64,000 nt of DNA from positions 98,590,900-98,654,899 of the forward strand of contig NC_083103.1 of assembly GCF_949774975.1 (NCBI RefSeq), in the 5' to 3' direction. The translations under genes were made by a program, and so were the position numbers. Below are positions 1 through 10,899 of the stretch, piece after piece. Within the stretch, counting starts at the first letter, position 1. The number at the start of each line of letters is the position of its first letter. The notes under the pieces are model-generated. The model saw nothing but the letters and a program-made list of their open reading frames with translations, was not told the DNA's origin and made no database searches. Source of the DNA: Lagenorhynchus albirostris. Its lineage: Eukaryota; Chordata; Mammalia; Artiodactyla; Delphinidae.

Positions 1-677
1 TGTTCAGATGTATATTGTAATTCGTCATCTTTCTCTAGCAATTTTCATCCAAGATATCACACTATATACTTTTATAACTGTTATCTCACATCCCCTCCCC
101 ATTCTTAACTGATTTATAGGGTACTCTCCTCATGTTTTGGATGCCAAGTAAGAGAAATAATGTAATCATTAGCTAATGTAAGATTAGAATTGAAGTCTCT
201 AAGCCATCTAGCCAGTGGCAATGATGCCAAATCAGATGTGGTTCCACAATATTATAAAGAGTAATAAGAGAGAGCTCACAGAATTATTATAAATGAAATC
301 ATGGAGGGACGGTTATCTAGTGTACACACCAGGAATTCTGAGAGGGAAGGAGAAACGTGTCTTTAGGAGGTGGGATTAAAATCAGAAAATACAACAGGGA
401 GAATCTGAGTGAAGAGAAAACATGAGGGTCATTTCAAATTTTCATCTCACTTCTGAATATTTATCGGAATTATCTCTGACCTCTGCATGTATTAATTTTG
501 TAACTCACCAAATTAATAGCCTGTATGACATTGGGTAAGTCAGTCTCTGACTCTAAGTTGCTCTGTCTGTAATTAAAGGAGATTAAGCCAAAAATTTTAG
601 AATAGAAAAGTGGGGGGATTTGAAGTAGCTGAGACATCATCTAGCTTATCCTACAAGAGGATATATGAACCTCTTCT
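1..677. other. Unassigned AT-rich DNA with a weak MIR-like segment
   Basis: No gene seen. About 505-595 resembles the MIR core ('gacattgggtaagtcagtctc'-like words) but is badly decayed. Confidence 0.4.
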
Positions 678-690
678 AAAACATCCCAGC

Positions 691-873
691 GCTATATGTT
701 AAATGTATCCTATGATCATTCTCAACATATATTAACATAGTAAAAGTTTGTAGTTAAGAAAAAAAAAAAACGTAAGCATAATATAGGAATTGGCATAAAT
801 TATAATAGTATAAATTTATTTTATGCCTTATTCAAATAAAACATCATTTTCAATTAAAAAAAGAAAAATAAAG
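691..873 (+). mobile_element. Small retrocopied insert with AATAAA, A-rich tail and 13-bp TSD
   Basis: A 183-bp segment lies between identical 13-bp direct repeats (AAAACATCCCAGC at 678-690 and 874-886). Its 3' end has an AATAAA-type word near 834-840 and then A-rich sequence (855-873). The left target junction reads T/AAAA, as expected for L1 endonuclease. I do not recognise the source; a 5'-truncated mRNA 3' UTR would fit. Confidence 0.6.
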
Positions 874-886
874 AAAACATCCCAGC

Positions 887-1174
887 AAGTGGTTATTCAA
901 CTGTGGCTTGGATGAAAACAGGGCTAAGGGATTCAGTACATCCTAGGAATGTCAATTTAAGTTTCAGATTGCTCTTAATTAGAAGGTTTTCCATAAATTG
1001 ATCTAAGAATTTGCTAGATAATTTCCAGGTAATTTTTAAAAATTTTACATCCAAAATTGCTATGCAAAACCCTCTCCTCCACATAATACAATGACAATAG
1101 CGCCACTGCCACCTTTATCACAATATGAATTAGTGGTAAGCTACGATAATTAAAATTGGCTTCTAGTCTTAATT
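887..1174. other. Unassigned single-copy DNA
   Basis: Nothing recognised in this stretch between the retrocopied insert and the first SINE. Confidence 0.4.
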
Positions 1175-1185
1175 CTGCCACTGTC

Positions 1186-1394
1186 TTTTTTTTTTTTTTT
1201 GCGGTACGCGGGCCTCTCACCGTTGTGGCCTCTCCCGTTGCAGAGCACAGGCTCCGGACGCACAGGCTCAGCGGCCATGGCTCATGGGCCCAGCCGCTCC
1301 GCGGCATGTGGGATCCTCCTGGACCGTGGCACGAACCGGGCGTCCCCTGCATCGGCAGGTGGACTCTCAACCACTGTGCCACCAGGGAAGCCCC
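1186..1394 (-). mobile_element. CHR-family SINE, ~200-bp cetacean subfamily
   Basis: Begins as poly-T (reverse of the A-tail) and ends at the tRNA-like head. Read on its own strand, the head has A-box (TGGTGGCACAGTGG) and B-box (GGTTCGnncC-like) pol III promoter words. A perfect 12-bp TSD, CTGCCACTGTCT, lies at 1175-1186 and 1394-1405. The long open frames in this and similar copies are frames through the SINE, not genes. Confidence 0.9.
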
Positions 1395-1675
1395 TGCCAC
1401 TGTCTATTTGACATTGGCCAGACATTCATTATATCTAGATCTTAATGTCTTCGTTTATAAAATGAAGGGCTTAGATTTTTGTCAAATGTCTCTTCTAACG
1501 CTGACAATTCCTTCCTGACTATAACTTTGTCCTCAACTCAGTGGGATATCACCTTGTTTTCATTTACTTTCTAGAATGAGGTTTTGGGACTTCTTTAATG
1601 AATTAAAGTTAATATCCTTTTCTTCTTTTTCTTGTTTCCGTTAACTCTTCTAATTGTGATAGGTCTATTTATTTA

Positions 1676-2080
1676 TTTATTTAAATTTATTTTTGTTGAT
1701 TTCTAGGTATCTTTTATGGGGGGCAGCCGGGCCACGTGGCATGTGGGATCTTATTTATTTATTTATTTTTGTCTGCGTTGGGTCTTCATTGCTGCATGCA
1801 GGCTTTCTCCAGTTGCACCACTCTTCGTGTGGTGCGCGGGCTTCTCACTTAAGTGGCTACTCCTGTTGTGGAGCACAGGCTCTAGGCGCGCAGGCTTCAG
1901 TAGTTGTGGCACGTGGGCTCAGTAGTTGTGGTTCATGGGCTCTAGAGTGCAGGCTCAGTAGCTGTGGTGCACGGGCTTAGTTGCTCCGTGGCATGTGGGA
2001 TCTTCCTGGACCAGGGCTTGAACCCGTGTTCCCTGCATTGGCAGGTGGATCCTTAACCACTGCGCCACCAGGGAAGTCCT
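1676..2080 (-). mobile_element. CHR-family SINE, long form
   Basis: Long (~300-bp body) form with the reiterated 'tagttgtgg' middle module. The tail side (1676-1750) is a T-rich ATTT repeat plus a short duplicated SINE-like piece. TSD GGTCTATTTATTTA lies at 1662-1675 and 2081-2094. Confidence 0.85.
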
Positions 2081-2094
2081 GGTCTATTTATTTA

Positions 2095-4919
2095 AACTAG
2101 AGTGTATGAAGTAAAATCTTATTCTTAGTAAGATGACAAATAATTTTAAATGTTTTGCCTTCCAGCTTCTGATCAAACTTTGCTAGTGAAAAGTGCTTAG
2201 TGTTTTGTGGACTTAGCCTGTTCTACTGATGGACAACACAGTACCTGGCCTATAGAAATTGCTCAAATATCGTTCCAAAATCTGCTTGCCTGGAACCATC
2301 CATTGGTTCTGGTTCTGCCGTCTCTAGCAGGACAGACTAGACATACCCTCCCGATACGTAATTGCTCTGTAGCCATTGAAATACAGCTAACATAGCCAAT
2401 CTCCTCTCCCAACCGTCTCTAAAGCCTTGCTTCTCCAAGCTGAAAAGCTCATACTCCTCTGTTTCCTATACCTTTTACTATCTAGGTTCCTGTATTCATT
2501 CCTGGATGAATTTTAGTTTGTCAATATCCTCTTTAAAATGTGCTGCCAAGAATATAACATAAATATAAAATATTTCATTATTTTTGCACACGCACTGAGC
2601 CCCATTCAAGAAGACCTGGGAGTCACTGCTTCAACTAAGTATGTTTATTGCACGATTCTCTTAGCAGAAGAAAGCATTCTGCTTGCTCTGTGCCTTCACA
2701 CCTCTTTCTCTCTAGTTATCAAATCCATCGACAAAAGCCAGTTCTCTGTCTTTTGAAGTGGTGTCATGGATTCCAATTAATCATTTCTTAGTGCCACTAT
2801 CAGCTAATACTGGGCTGAATGACATGTTGTCGATTTCTTGTGTTCTTATGTCACGTGAGTAGAAATATTATCGAGTCCCTCTCTGAGACGCTATGAAATG
2901 AAGTCCATCAGATACAGCATTGAGAACAAATACCGAACAAATTATTTACTACATTTGGGATTACATGTAGGATGACTTGTCCACCTTGGCTATTTTAAGA
3001 TGGTTTTGCCCCTTCAGAATCAGACCTATGTATGTCTTTCTTTACTTTAATGCACCATAATGAACATGGTTTTGCAGATCTTCACCACCAATTGAAACTG
3101 AGTGGAGGCAAAAGCCTGGGTAATTCAGACAAAATATCTTTTCAGCCTATGGAGGCTTTGATCAGTATTGAAGGCCGAAACCAAAAAGTGCTATCATGTT
3201 ACATTAAATTGAGACTAAATTGTGTCTATCCTCTACTATCATCACTAACTCCCTGTGTATTAAAAAAGGAAGAAAGAAAGAAAGGAAGGAAGGAAGAAAG
3301 AAAGGGAAAGGAAAAGAAAAACTAGGAGAACTTTGCTATTGAGTTGTTGGCCGCCAATCAGGGAATACTGTCTGATGAGAAAATGATGCCACCGTCAGTG
3401 TGGCAGGTGCTGTGTATCTGAGCTCTTCCCTTCCTAACTAATCTATTCAGGAAGAGCCACAGAGGGAGACAAGGCAAGGCAGAATGAGCATCTTTTTGTG
3501 TTTGATGCTCATAAATGAAAGACACAGCCATTCCCTGAGCCCCAGGATTCATCCTGCCTCTGATCAAGCAGAGCTGTGCCTATGCTAACAGTGTTTCCTC
3601 TTTACCTGCCTTTTCAAGACAGAGAGTCTTAAAATGTTGCTAGTCTGCTACTCTGAGACCTAGAATAAGCCCTGCCATCTTCTTGTGAAGACAAGAGAAG
3701 AAAGAAAGAAATGCCTGGTGCTTTGGGGATTGTGCTAACCGTCTAATTTAACTGTTTTCATTTCTCCCAAAACATAGTATTTCTACTCACTTCAAAGATT
3801 CGCCCCCAAAATCCCTTTTAGTAGTTGTTCTTCCTGGGATTAGAAGTATTTGAGATGTTCCCCTTGCGTAACAGTATCCACTTTCTCTCCCAGGTTACTA
3901 GGAACGTTCTTATTCACAAATTGCTTTCTTTATATAACTAAGTCTTTCACAAAGCATTTGCCAAAAACGCCTGCTTTAAAACAGTACTGTCATTATCTGA
4001 ACAGGGAGAGAGAGGAGAAATCTGAACCTAGACTTGCTTTCGTAGCACATCTACACAATCTAAATAAATACAAGAAGGGTCCTTACAAAGTGTTAGAAGC
4101 AAAATGCCAACGATGTTACCAGAAGAAAGCAAAGTGTTTTGGGCAAAGAAGTGATCAAGGTGTCAGAAGAGATATTTTCTGTCCTGCTTTGGCTCTTAGC
4201 TAGTCCTGATTTCATGGGTAAATCCTTCCATCTCGCCAAGCCTCTATTTCCTTGTCTATGAAGAGAAAAATAATCCTTGCCATGACTCACAGATTGTTGA
4301 CTGACAGCACTTTGGCAAACCCAAATAGTATATACAATGCTTGTGTTTTTAAAGCAATAGCATTGCCTCCTAAATGGTGCAGATTGGATAAAGTTCTCAC
4401 TCTGACGATTATCTTTGCTTAAGTTAATGTTTCCTCAAACAAGCCTACTGGAAAAAAAAAAAAGTCTGCTGCTACATCATAGAATCATAGAACTTTGACC
4501 CAGAAGGATCTTTAGGATTCATCCTCTTATTAGAGAAATAAGGAACGGAAAAGTGTAATTAAATGTAACCCAAGCTCACACCTCTGTTATTTTCATAATT
4601 ACTATTAGTCATTAGAACCCAAGAGTCAGTCCTCTATCTAGCCACAGACACTCTTTGCTGGCCTTCCTGGTCTCTGTTACCTGAATACACAACCAGGGCG
4701 AAAGGAAGATGGGAAACTGAGGTCGCCTCTGGCACGGCTGCTATACTTGATAAGTGTACTGGGTATGTAGTGTCGTCACACAATTCATTACCATAATTTC
4801 ACACTCCTAATATCAAGAGATCTCTGTCCTTTCAGCACTTCAGAGTCAAAAAATACTATTTGCAGAAACCTTTTTCACGTAGGTGGAACTCTAGACTATT
4901 AAACGATTAAAAACAGAAA
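2095..4919. other. Single-copy DNA without recognised genes or transposons
   Basis: Only a purine tract (3264-3322) stands out. The open frames are short, with no familiar domain. This is the 3' side of BSX. Confidence 0.5.
3264..3322. repeat. GGAA/GAAA polypurine tract
   Basis: About 60 bases of pure A/G made of GGAA and GAAA units. Confidence 0.9.
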
Positions 4920-5092
4920 AATCGGCGACGGGGAGACGGGAATCTGTTAAGGAAAAGTTATTAGCCCTGCTCATTCCTGCGGCGGACAGGAAACTGCCCA
5001 GGGCGGAGGGGAGGGAGCGTGCGCGTAGGAGGTCGCGGTAACAAACGATTCCCGGAAACTCGTGTCTGTTCCCAGTTTTGCCCGGCGAGCCC

Positions 5093-5098
5093 TTTATT
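5093..5098 (-). terminator. BSX: Candidate BSX polyadenylation hexamer AATAAA
   Basis: Reads AATAAA on the minus strand about 1.04 kb beyond the BSX stop codon, at the outer edge of the downstream CpG-rich segment. It is the first canonical hexamer I noticed downstream. The 3' end is unproven. Confidence 0.25.
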
Positions 5099-6141
5099 AT
5101 CTAAAGAGAGTGCAAACCCGGGAAAAGAATAGGAGACCTCCCAGGGGGAAAGGGAGGGGGCAACGCGCAGGGCCAATAGGACTCCTGCCGCCCCTCAAGG
5201 GTCCCCAAACAGGTGCACGCTTGTAAGGGGATGCGTATTCCCCTTTAGGTTTCATTTTGCTAAAACTCCGAGTTCCCTAAAATGCAATGAGAATGAGCAC
5301 TTCCACACACAACCCGAGGAACGCTCGCTTTTAAAATATCAGTAACCGGTGGGACGTGGAAGAGTTGCTGGACAGGCGCGCAACAAGGCCGGGAAGCAAA
5401 ATTGCTCGGTGGGTTTGCTCTGCCCAAGTGTCTCGACTCCCGTGAGCGCCGCTCAGAACAGGGACGGAGGGAGAGGGAACCAGAGTAAAGAGCGCGGGTG
5501 CCTGGGGGACCACAAGCTCAAAAAGGGTTCCTGGGTGCAGAACCACGAGCTCTTGAGGGGAACTGTGACGCTAGAGGATGGAAGCGCCGCCCTGAGAAGG
5601 AGGGAGTCGCCTTTGTATTAGTTAGAGATGGGGGGGGCGAGTGGGAGGTTAGTGGCGGGTGGCGCGCGAGTCTGTCCGGGAGTGAATGTGTTCAGGATCA
5701 GGTCCGGATCCGGATCCCCGCAGAGCGGAGGGCCCAGACACTCGGTCCCTTACCTGCAGCCCATCGGTCTGCCCAAGGAAGGGCAAGGGGTCCGGTGGAG
5801 AGCCTGGCCAACGGAGCGGGGACAGGTGGCTGAGGGGCGAGGGCCGAGGGGTCTGCAGTCGCGGCGGGGAAGAGGTCCCCCACCAAATTAGGGAGCCAAG
5901 AGCCCGTGCTCCCGTTTGCGCTGCCGAAGACGCGGGGCGAGCGGACGAGCCAAGCAGGCGCACACTCGCCCCCGCACGGGCGCTGCGAGCTGGCGGTCGG
6001 GCGGGGGAGGGGGTCGGGAGGCCGCGCCGCGCAGGCCCCGCAGGTGTTGGAGGGTTAACAGGTGTGTCGTGTTTATCTTCCCGGAGCCGATGTCCGTGGC
6101 CCGCCCCTCTGCGTCCTCCCCGCCTTCCCCAGCCCGGCGGC

Positions 6142-6381
6142 TCAGAGCGCGTGCGGCCCTGAGCCCAGCTCCCCCTCGTCCCCAATGTCCACCTCGTCCT
6201 CCGGCTCGGTCAGCACGAAGGGACCCGTGGGCAGGCCCAGCCGAGGCTCGGCGGGCGCGGCCTTGGGGCCATGGGGGCTGCCCTCAGGGCTCTCGGGCCC
6301 ATCAGGTGCTTTGGGCTCGTCATGACTTTTCCTCAGCTGCTTTTTATGCTTCATCCGCCGATTCTGGAACCACGTTTTCAC
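6142..6381 (-). CDS. BSX: BSX exon 3, recognition helix, acidic C-terminus and stop
   Basis: Enters in phase 0 with VKTWFQNRRMKHKKQLRK (residues 154-171). A Pro/Glu/Gly-rich linker and the acidic EPEDEVDIGDEGE (212-224) follow, then TGA at 6144-6142. The acceptor AG (6383-6382) follows a pyrimidine-rich run. The antisense reading frame over this exon is GC-driven and not a gene. Confidence 0.95.
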   Translation of the reverse strand: MKTWFQNRRMKHKKQLRKSHDEPKAPDGPESPEGSPHGPKAAPAEPRLGLPTGPFVLTEPEDEVDIGDEGELGSGPHAL

Positions 6382-9300
6382 CTGATTCCGGGGAGAAACA
6401 AAGAAAATCACGTCATTCCTTCAGACCCATGGTTACTGAGCTAAGACAAAAGCGATTGCTGGAGTTTAAGAAAATAGACCGCAATCCACTGATGAATTAT
6501 CCAGAAGTTGTGACAGTCCCAACCTTGGGTTAAGTCACACCTGAGTGGCTCACAAGTTATTGTCTTAGCTTGAATGAGAATCAAACATCCTAGCTCTCAG
6601 AAGTACTTGTCCTGAAATAACGATGAGGCTCAAAAGGGTGTGTTTAGTAAATACTAATAGTGCTATTAATTAGAATTTCTAATAGTAAGTGCTGCGTGGA
6701 TAAGTTTCCTTTCTGTTCAGAATACGTTCCTCTGACTGTGACATCTAAATACCGGGTCCAGCAAGACTGCTGGACAGCAAGATGAGAAGCAGACTTGCTG
6801 CTTCTCATCAGAGAGAAAAATCACTGGGGCCTGGCAGGGCTATGATTTCACAGCAAGTTGGGTTTCCAGGTACAGAGAATAGGAAAGGGAGTGGAGCGAG
6901 GTACTTTGAGGTTGCATGTGAATAGCATCTGGTAGAATATGAAAACAGTCCTTCCACTCAGGACAGGGCAATAGAAAGGAGGCTTATATTAGTCTGTGTG
7001 TATGTGTGTGTGTGTGTGTGTGTGTCTGTCTGTCTGTCTGTGTCTGTGCTGGGAGGGGTGGCTATGAAGACTCGCGGCTGTGAGAGAGGTTAAAGAAGAA
7101 AAAAAATCTTGTGTGGGCTTCTCTCGGGTCAAGAACCCTCTTATCTCTTACCGATTTACGTGTGACCCGGGTTACTGCCCTGATCAGAAATGGGTGGGGA
7201 GGCACAGAAATGCTAGTTCTCAAGCGGGGAGTGAGCATCAGAATCACTCGAGGGGTTTTTCCTCCGTGTCCAGAACCCGCTCGAGAGATTTTGCTTCGGT
7301 GAGTCGACAAGAGATTGGAGGTGTCGGTACTTTTACTACGGGTCTTCGGAGAAGCCTAGAATAAAGGGGAGCGGGGTCGTTGCACGCAAGAACTCCGCGG
7401 CCGGTCCAGAGGCGTTAGGAGTCGGGGGGAGAGGAGCGAGCGGAGATGGGGCCTCCCCCTCCTCCGGCCCACCTGCGTCTCGGACAGGCTGAGGGCCGTG
7501 GCCAGCTCCACCCGCTCGGGCGTGGACAGGTAGCGCTGGATCTCGAATCTCTTCTCCAGGCCGGAGAGCTGCGAGTCCGAGAAAACCGTGCGAGCTTTGC
7601 GGCGGCGGCAGTGCTTCCCCGGCAGCTCGGGGTGCTGGGGGTGCGGGAACAGCGCCGGGACAGGCACCCCTGCGGAGAGAAGAGCGGTCAAGTGGGCAGA
7701 GCCCGACCTCCCCGGGCGACCCCCGCTCCACTCCCCACCCTCGTCCCCGGCACCCGCTCCACCTCGTGCCCCCGCCGGTCCCCGCCTCGCCCCACGGCTT
7801 CTCCAGGGCTTCTCCCAGGAATCGCAGGGCAGGGGGAATAAATCGCAAGAATAGCGCTTGGAGATCTTTATCAGAAAGGCCATCTACACACACACACAAT
7901 AAACAGTAAGTAAAACGGAAAAGAAAATTATAAAATAGATCCGGAGGCCTTAAATACTGTCTTCTTGGAGAAACTTCCGGAGAGTCCTCGGCTGCGCCTC
8001 CCGAAGTTTTCTTGCAAACGTCGGAGGGTCCAGCAGCTATCCTCCTCCTCACCATCCCCCCTCCCCCCAATCCTCCAGCCCCCTGATGACAACCAGTGAT
8101 GTCCTGGGGCTGAAGCATGAATGTGATCCTGCTTCCCAACCTCACTAAAAAACACCGTTCTCTTCCCTGAGCCGCCTCCACTCTCCCGCCTGCGGCCAAA
8201 GGGAACAGGCCAACACTCTCACGTGCGGGGCAGCTCCTGAGCGAGAACGGAAGGGGAATTGCCGCCTCGCACGTTTCCTATCAGTCTCGGGGTCGCGCTG
8301 GGGACCCATCTAGTTCTCATTCTTTCCCTCCAACCCCACGCAGAAGGATTGAAACGCTTTTCCCGGGCCGCAGGAGACTTCTCGTGTCTTTCCTGACCTT
8401 CGCAAGCTTTACCATGTCTGAGACGCACCAAGCGGACCAACCGCCGCAGACGTAAATATCGGCTGATCCCAGGGGGGGAGCGGCAAAAACAGAAAACTAG
8501 TAGTTCCGGTATCTCTGGCTTTGGCCACTACTATTTGCCGGGAACCTGGGTGCAGCGCAAAAGAGACTGTCTCTGGCCGGCGATGGAGCCAAAGCAGAGG
8601 GGCGGACTTGGACGCAGGCTTCACAATTGCCCCTCCAACCCAGTGCCCCGAAGTCTGGGTTTTTACCGCTTCACAAACGCTTTAGCTTTTGTCGTGGATT
8701 CCAGCGCCCACCTTTCACAAACTGGCTCACGTCTGTCCAGCCCCCACCCCGACTAGGGTTGTTTTTCCGGCTGCGCTCTGCATCTGGACTCAACGAATTA
8801 TTCTATTCTGTCTGGAATGAAGATGCCAGAAAAGAAAGCGTGAATGTGGCCTTTCAGAGAGAGGCACAAAAGGAACCTGGGTATTTCCCCGCATCTCCCT
8901 GTCCCAACCAGACTTGGCTGGTCCCCGCTCTTTGCCATGCCTGGGAAATCAAAATACTTTGGCTCTGGGCTCCAGAGATATCAGCAACAGGGGCAAAGGA
9001 GGGCAGCGCAGCCCAAGATTGTGAATTAAATGCTAGATGTTGGGAGTAAAGAGGGTTAATGAGCAGCCGCGTCTCTCCCTCTTTTTTCCTTACCTTCTCT
9101 CCCTTATTCGGGCCAGCGCAAACCTTCAGTCCTCAGAATATCCCCAAACCCTCCTTCACTTCCAAACCCCTGCAGTGTCTACCTGCAAATGCTCAGCGCC
9201 TGGGAGGAGAGAGCTGGCCCCACTGGAGCCTTTTGAGCTTCTGGGCTGGAAAGTTGAGTTCCTTTCCGTGGGGTGGGATAGTCAGGGGTCTCCCTCAGAG

Positions 9301-9918
9301 TGGGAGAGGTAGGGATGGGGACCGAGAGATGGACCAGAGTGGCCAGGAAGACCAAGAGAAAGGAAACTGAACACTGCCCATCAAGAATATCGACAAAATC
9401 TGCAGCTACCTCTTGGCTTGCCACGTTTCCTCCGTTATAGAAAGTGAGGAGTGACCCTGGATTGGCATGCCTCAAGGGAGCTCCCTGTGTTCTCAGCCAT
9501 ATCCCCAACCTTCCACTGTCACTTAGGGAAGGAGGCCCAGCCTAGCCAGGCCCAGCCAGCTCTGGCCTCTCCTCTCATCCGTCACAGGCTTAGGGTCTAT
9601 GCTGGAAGACGTGCTCTCTCTCTCTCTCCCCATACCTTGAGACCCCTGTTACTTACCCGCGGTGGTGAGGAAATAAGGGTGGTGGTGGTCTCCCTTATGT
9701 AGAGGGTGATGGGGGTGAGGGGCCAGGAGGGTGGGTGTGGGCATGAGGGGGTAGCCATAGTCTAGCAGAGGCACCCGGGAGGCCAGAGAGCTGGTGAAGT
9801 GGTCAGAGGCCACCTCCCTTAGCGGCTTGGGCTTGTGCAGCAGGATGTCCTCGATGAAGAAGGACGTGGGCCTCTGAGATGACGCCGGGTGTAGAGGGGA
9901 GGTGAAGTTGAGATTCAT
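6142..9918 (-). CDS. BSX: BSX, brain-specific homeobox transcription factor (three exons)
   Basis: Joined from 9918-9657, 7669-7473 and 6381-6142: 262+197+240 nt = 699 nt, 232 residues plus TGA. The human protein is 233 residues as I remember it. BSX is a nuclear DNA-binding factor of hypothalamus and pineal, known for control of NPY/AgRP neurons, feeding and locomotor drive. Visible parts: eh1-like FFIEDIL at 20-26; His-rich stretch about 68-80; basic CRRRKAR at 108-114; homeodomain 110-169 with F117, L125, W157, F158, Q159, N160, R162 and M163 (homeodomain positions 8, 16, 48, 49, 50, 51, 53 and 54); acidic tail 212-224. Q50 predicts TAATTA-type sites. The start ATG has A at -3 and heads the conserved MNLNFTSPL N-terminus. 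No frameshift, stop or splice lesion is seen. Family assignment is near certain from the homeodomain and both flanks; expression is inferred from orthologues. Confidence 0.97.
6382..7472 (-). other. BSX: BSX intron 2 (1,091 bp)
   Basis: GT-AG intron in phase 0. Its 5' splice site (GTGGGC) is weaker than that of intron 1. It contains a TG/TCTG microsatellite at 6994-7048 and no recognised transposon. Confidence 0.9.
6994..7048. repeat. TG/TCTG microsatellite in BSX intron 2
   Basis: A run of TG dinucleotides passes into TCTG units. It is a simple repeat, likely length-variable between individuals. Confidence 0.9.
7473..7669 (-). CDS. BSX: BSX exon 2, N-terminal three quarters of the homeodomain
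   Basis: Completes codon 88 (Gly) and encodes residues 89-153, ending SETQ. The acceptor reads tctccgcag|GGGTG, with the AG at 7671-7670. The donor reads CAG|GTGGGC, with the GT at 7472-7471. The homeodomain N-terminal arm and helices 1 and 2 are here. The split just before VKTWFQNRR is a common homeobox intron position. Confidence 0.95.
7670..9656 (-). other. BSX: BSX intron 1 (1,987 bp)
   Basis: GT-AG intron between codon-88 halves (phase 1). GC-rich at its 3' end, with a short CT run at about 9614-9629 and a CA run near 7890. No SINE, L1 or other recognised transposon inside. Confidence 0.9.
9657..9918 (-). CDS. BSX: BSX exon 1 (coding part)
   Basis: Encodes residues 1-87 plus the first base of codon 88. 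The donor reads GCGG|GTAAGT, with the GT at 9656-9655, a full-consensus site. It holds the eh1-like motif and the His-rich stretch. Reading on into the intron adds only a lysine and then meets a stop, so the splice is needed to reach the homeodomain. Confidence 0.95.
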
Positions 9919-10144
9919 CTTGAACCGAGCGCCTGCCGCAGGGCGGGGGCCGGGGACGACGAGTAGGAAGCAGGCAGCGTCTCAGCACGCCTGGTCGAGA
10001 GCCAACCACCCTCGAGGCTCGGATCCCTGATGCTCTCTCCTCGGCCTGGGCTACCCCCGGCGCTGGAGAGGCAAGAAGATAAGCTCTTGGGTAGGTTGGG
10101 TCTAAGTGTAGGAGAATTGGCAGCTTGGAGAGGGGAGTCGGGAG

Positions 10145-10210
10145 AGCCAATGGCAAGGCTGCCAGAGGCAGAGGGGAGGGTGCGGTGGGCGCGGGGCGGG
10201 GCGGGGAGCT
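10145..10210 (-). promoter_or_regulatory. BSX: Putative BSX proximal promoter elements (CCAAT box, GC boxes)
   Basis: A CCAAT pentamer lies at 10147-10151 (+ strand). Overlapping GC boxes (GGGGCGGGGCGGGG) lie at about 10190-10206, some 230-290 bp upstream of the BSX start codon. Both motif types work in either orientation and are usual in CpG-island promoters. No convincing TATA box or start site can be fixed by eye; AT-rich words further up (10410-10440) are alternatives. Confidence 0.5.
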
Positions 10211-10899
10211 GTCCGTGGTGCTGAATACGACCGGCCAGGCCCGGGGAGAGTGCAGCCGAGCGGACCGGGTCCTTGCTCCTACCAGGTTTCTCGACCTCAG
10301 TTTCTGCCCACCACGGCAGGAGCTGCCTAGCTCCCGGCCGTTTTTTAAAGAAAACGAAAGAGATAAAGTCTCTACCCTCGGACAAACTCCTCTTTAGAGA
10401 GCAGAAGGCATTTAAAGGGCCCCGAAGCAACAGGAATAAAGCACTTATTTCAGCACTGGGGCCAGGGCTTTAAAACTTTAGAGAAATGATAGCACAGGGG
10501 GAAGAGGAGAAGTGAGGAGAGAGTTCATATCCGCTAGACCCACCTTAAGTTGATGACTGAGGGATGACTGGATTGTCGAGGTAAATAAATAAAACGTTGA
10601 TGATGATCATAACATTCTTTACCTCCGTTTTAGAGGATGGTGTGAGGAAAGTTATACCTACATTAGTCAATTAATTTGATCTGTGTAAATATGTCCAAAA
10701 CTACCTCTTAAATGCCAGCCTCCACCTCCTCTCAAATTTCCATTACTTTCTCCTCATTCCGCTCACATAGGCTGCTATTTCTGCTATACTATCCTTTTCA
10801 GCCCTAGCACCCCCCCCCCCAAATAATTGTACTGTGTTTTTGTTTCCCATTCCCTTTTGCAGCCTTTCTTTTCATTTTCCTCCCTCCCAATCTTTTGTT

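Larger units (their letters stand above)
4920..10330. other. CpG-rich domain covering BSX
   Basis: CpG dinucleotides and high GC recur in patches at about 4.92-6.35, 7.38-7.86, 7.97-8.62 and 9.9-10.33 kb, against an otherwise AT-rich, CpG-poor window. They cover the promoter, all coding exons and about 1.2 kb past the stop codon. Such multi-island coverage is typical of Polycomb-regulated developmental homeobox genes. Boundaries are by eye; CpG observed/expected was not computed. Confidence 0.7.

Noticed and set aside
1014..1518. Open frames such as 'SLVAQWLRVHLPMQGT' and 'GLSLLWPLPLQSTGS' seen here and at many other sites
   Set aside because: They recur at every CHR-family SINE because they are translations of the SINE itself; not proteins of a gene family.
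5649..6185. 178-codon minus-strand frame and 158- and 205-codon plus-strand frames around BSX exon 3
   Set aside because: They lie in CpG-rich DNA where stop codons are rare, have Pro/Arg/Gly/Ala-rich composition and no domain, and overlap each other and the BSX 3' end.
7336..8199. 287-codon minus-strand frame over BSX exon 2 and intron 1
   Set aside because: It is in a different frame from the homeodomain and reads through intron; low complexity and GC-driven.
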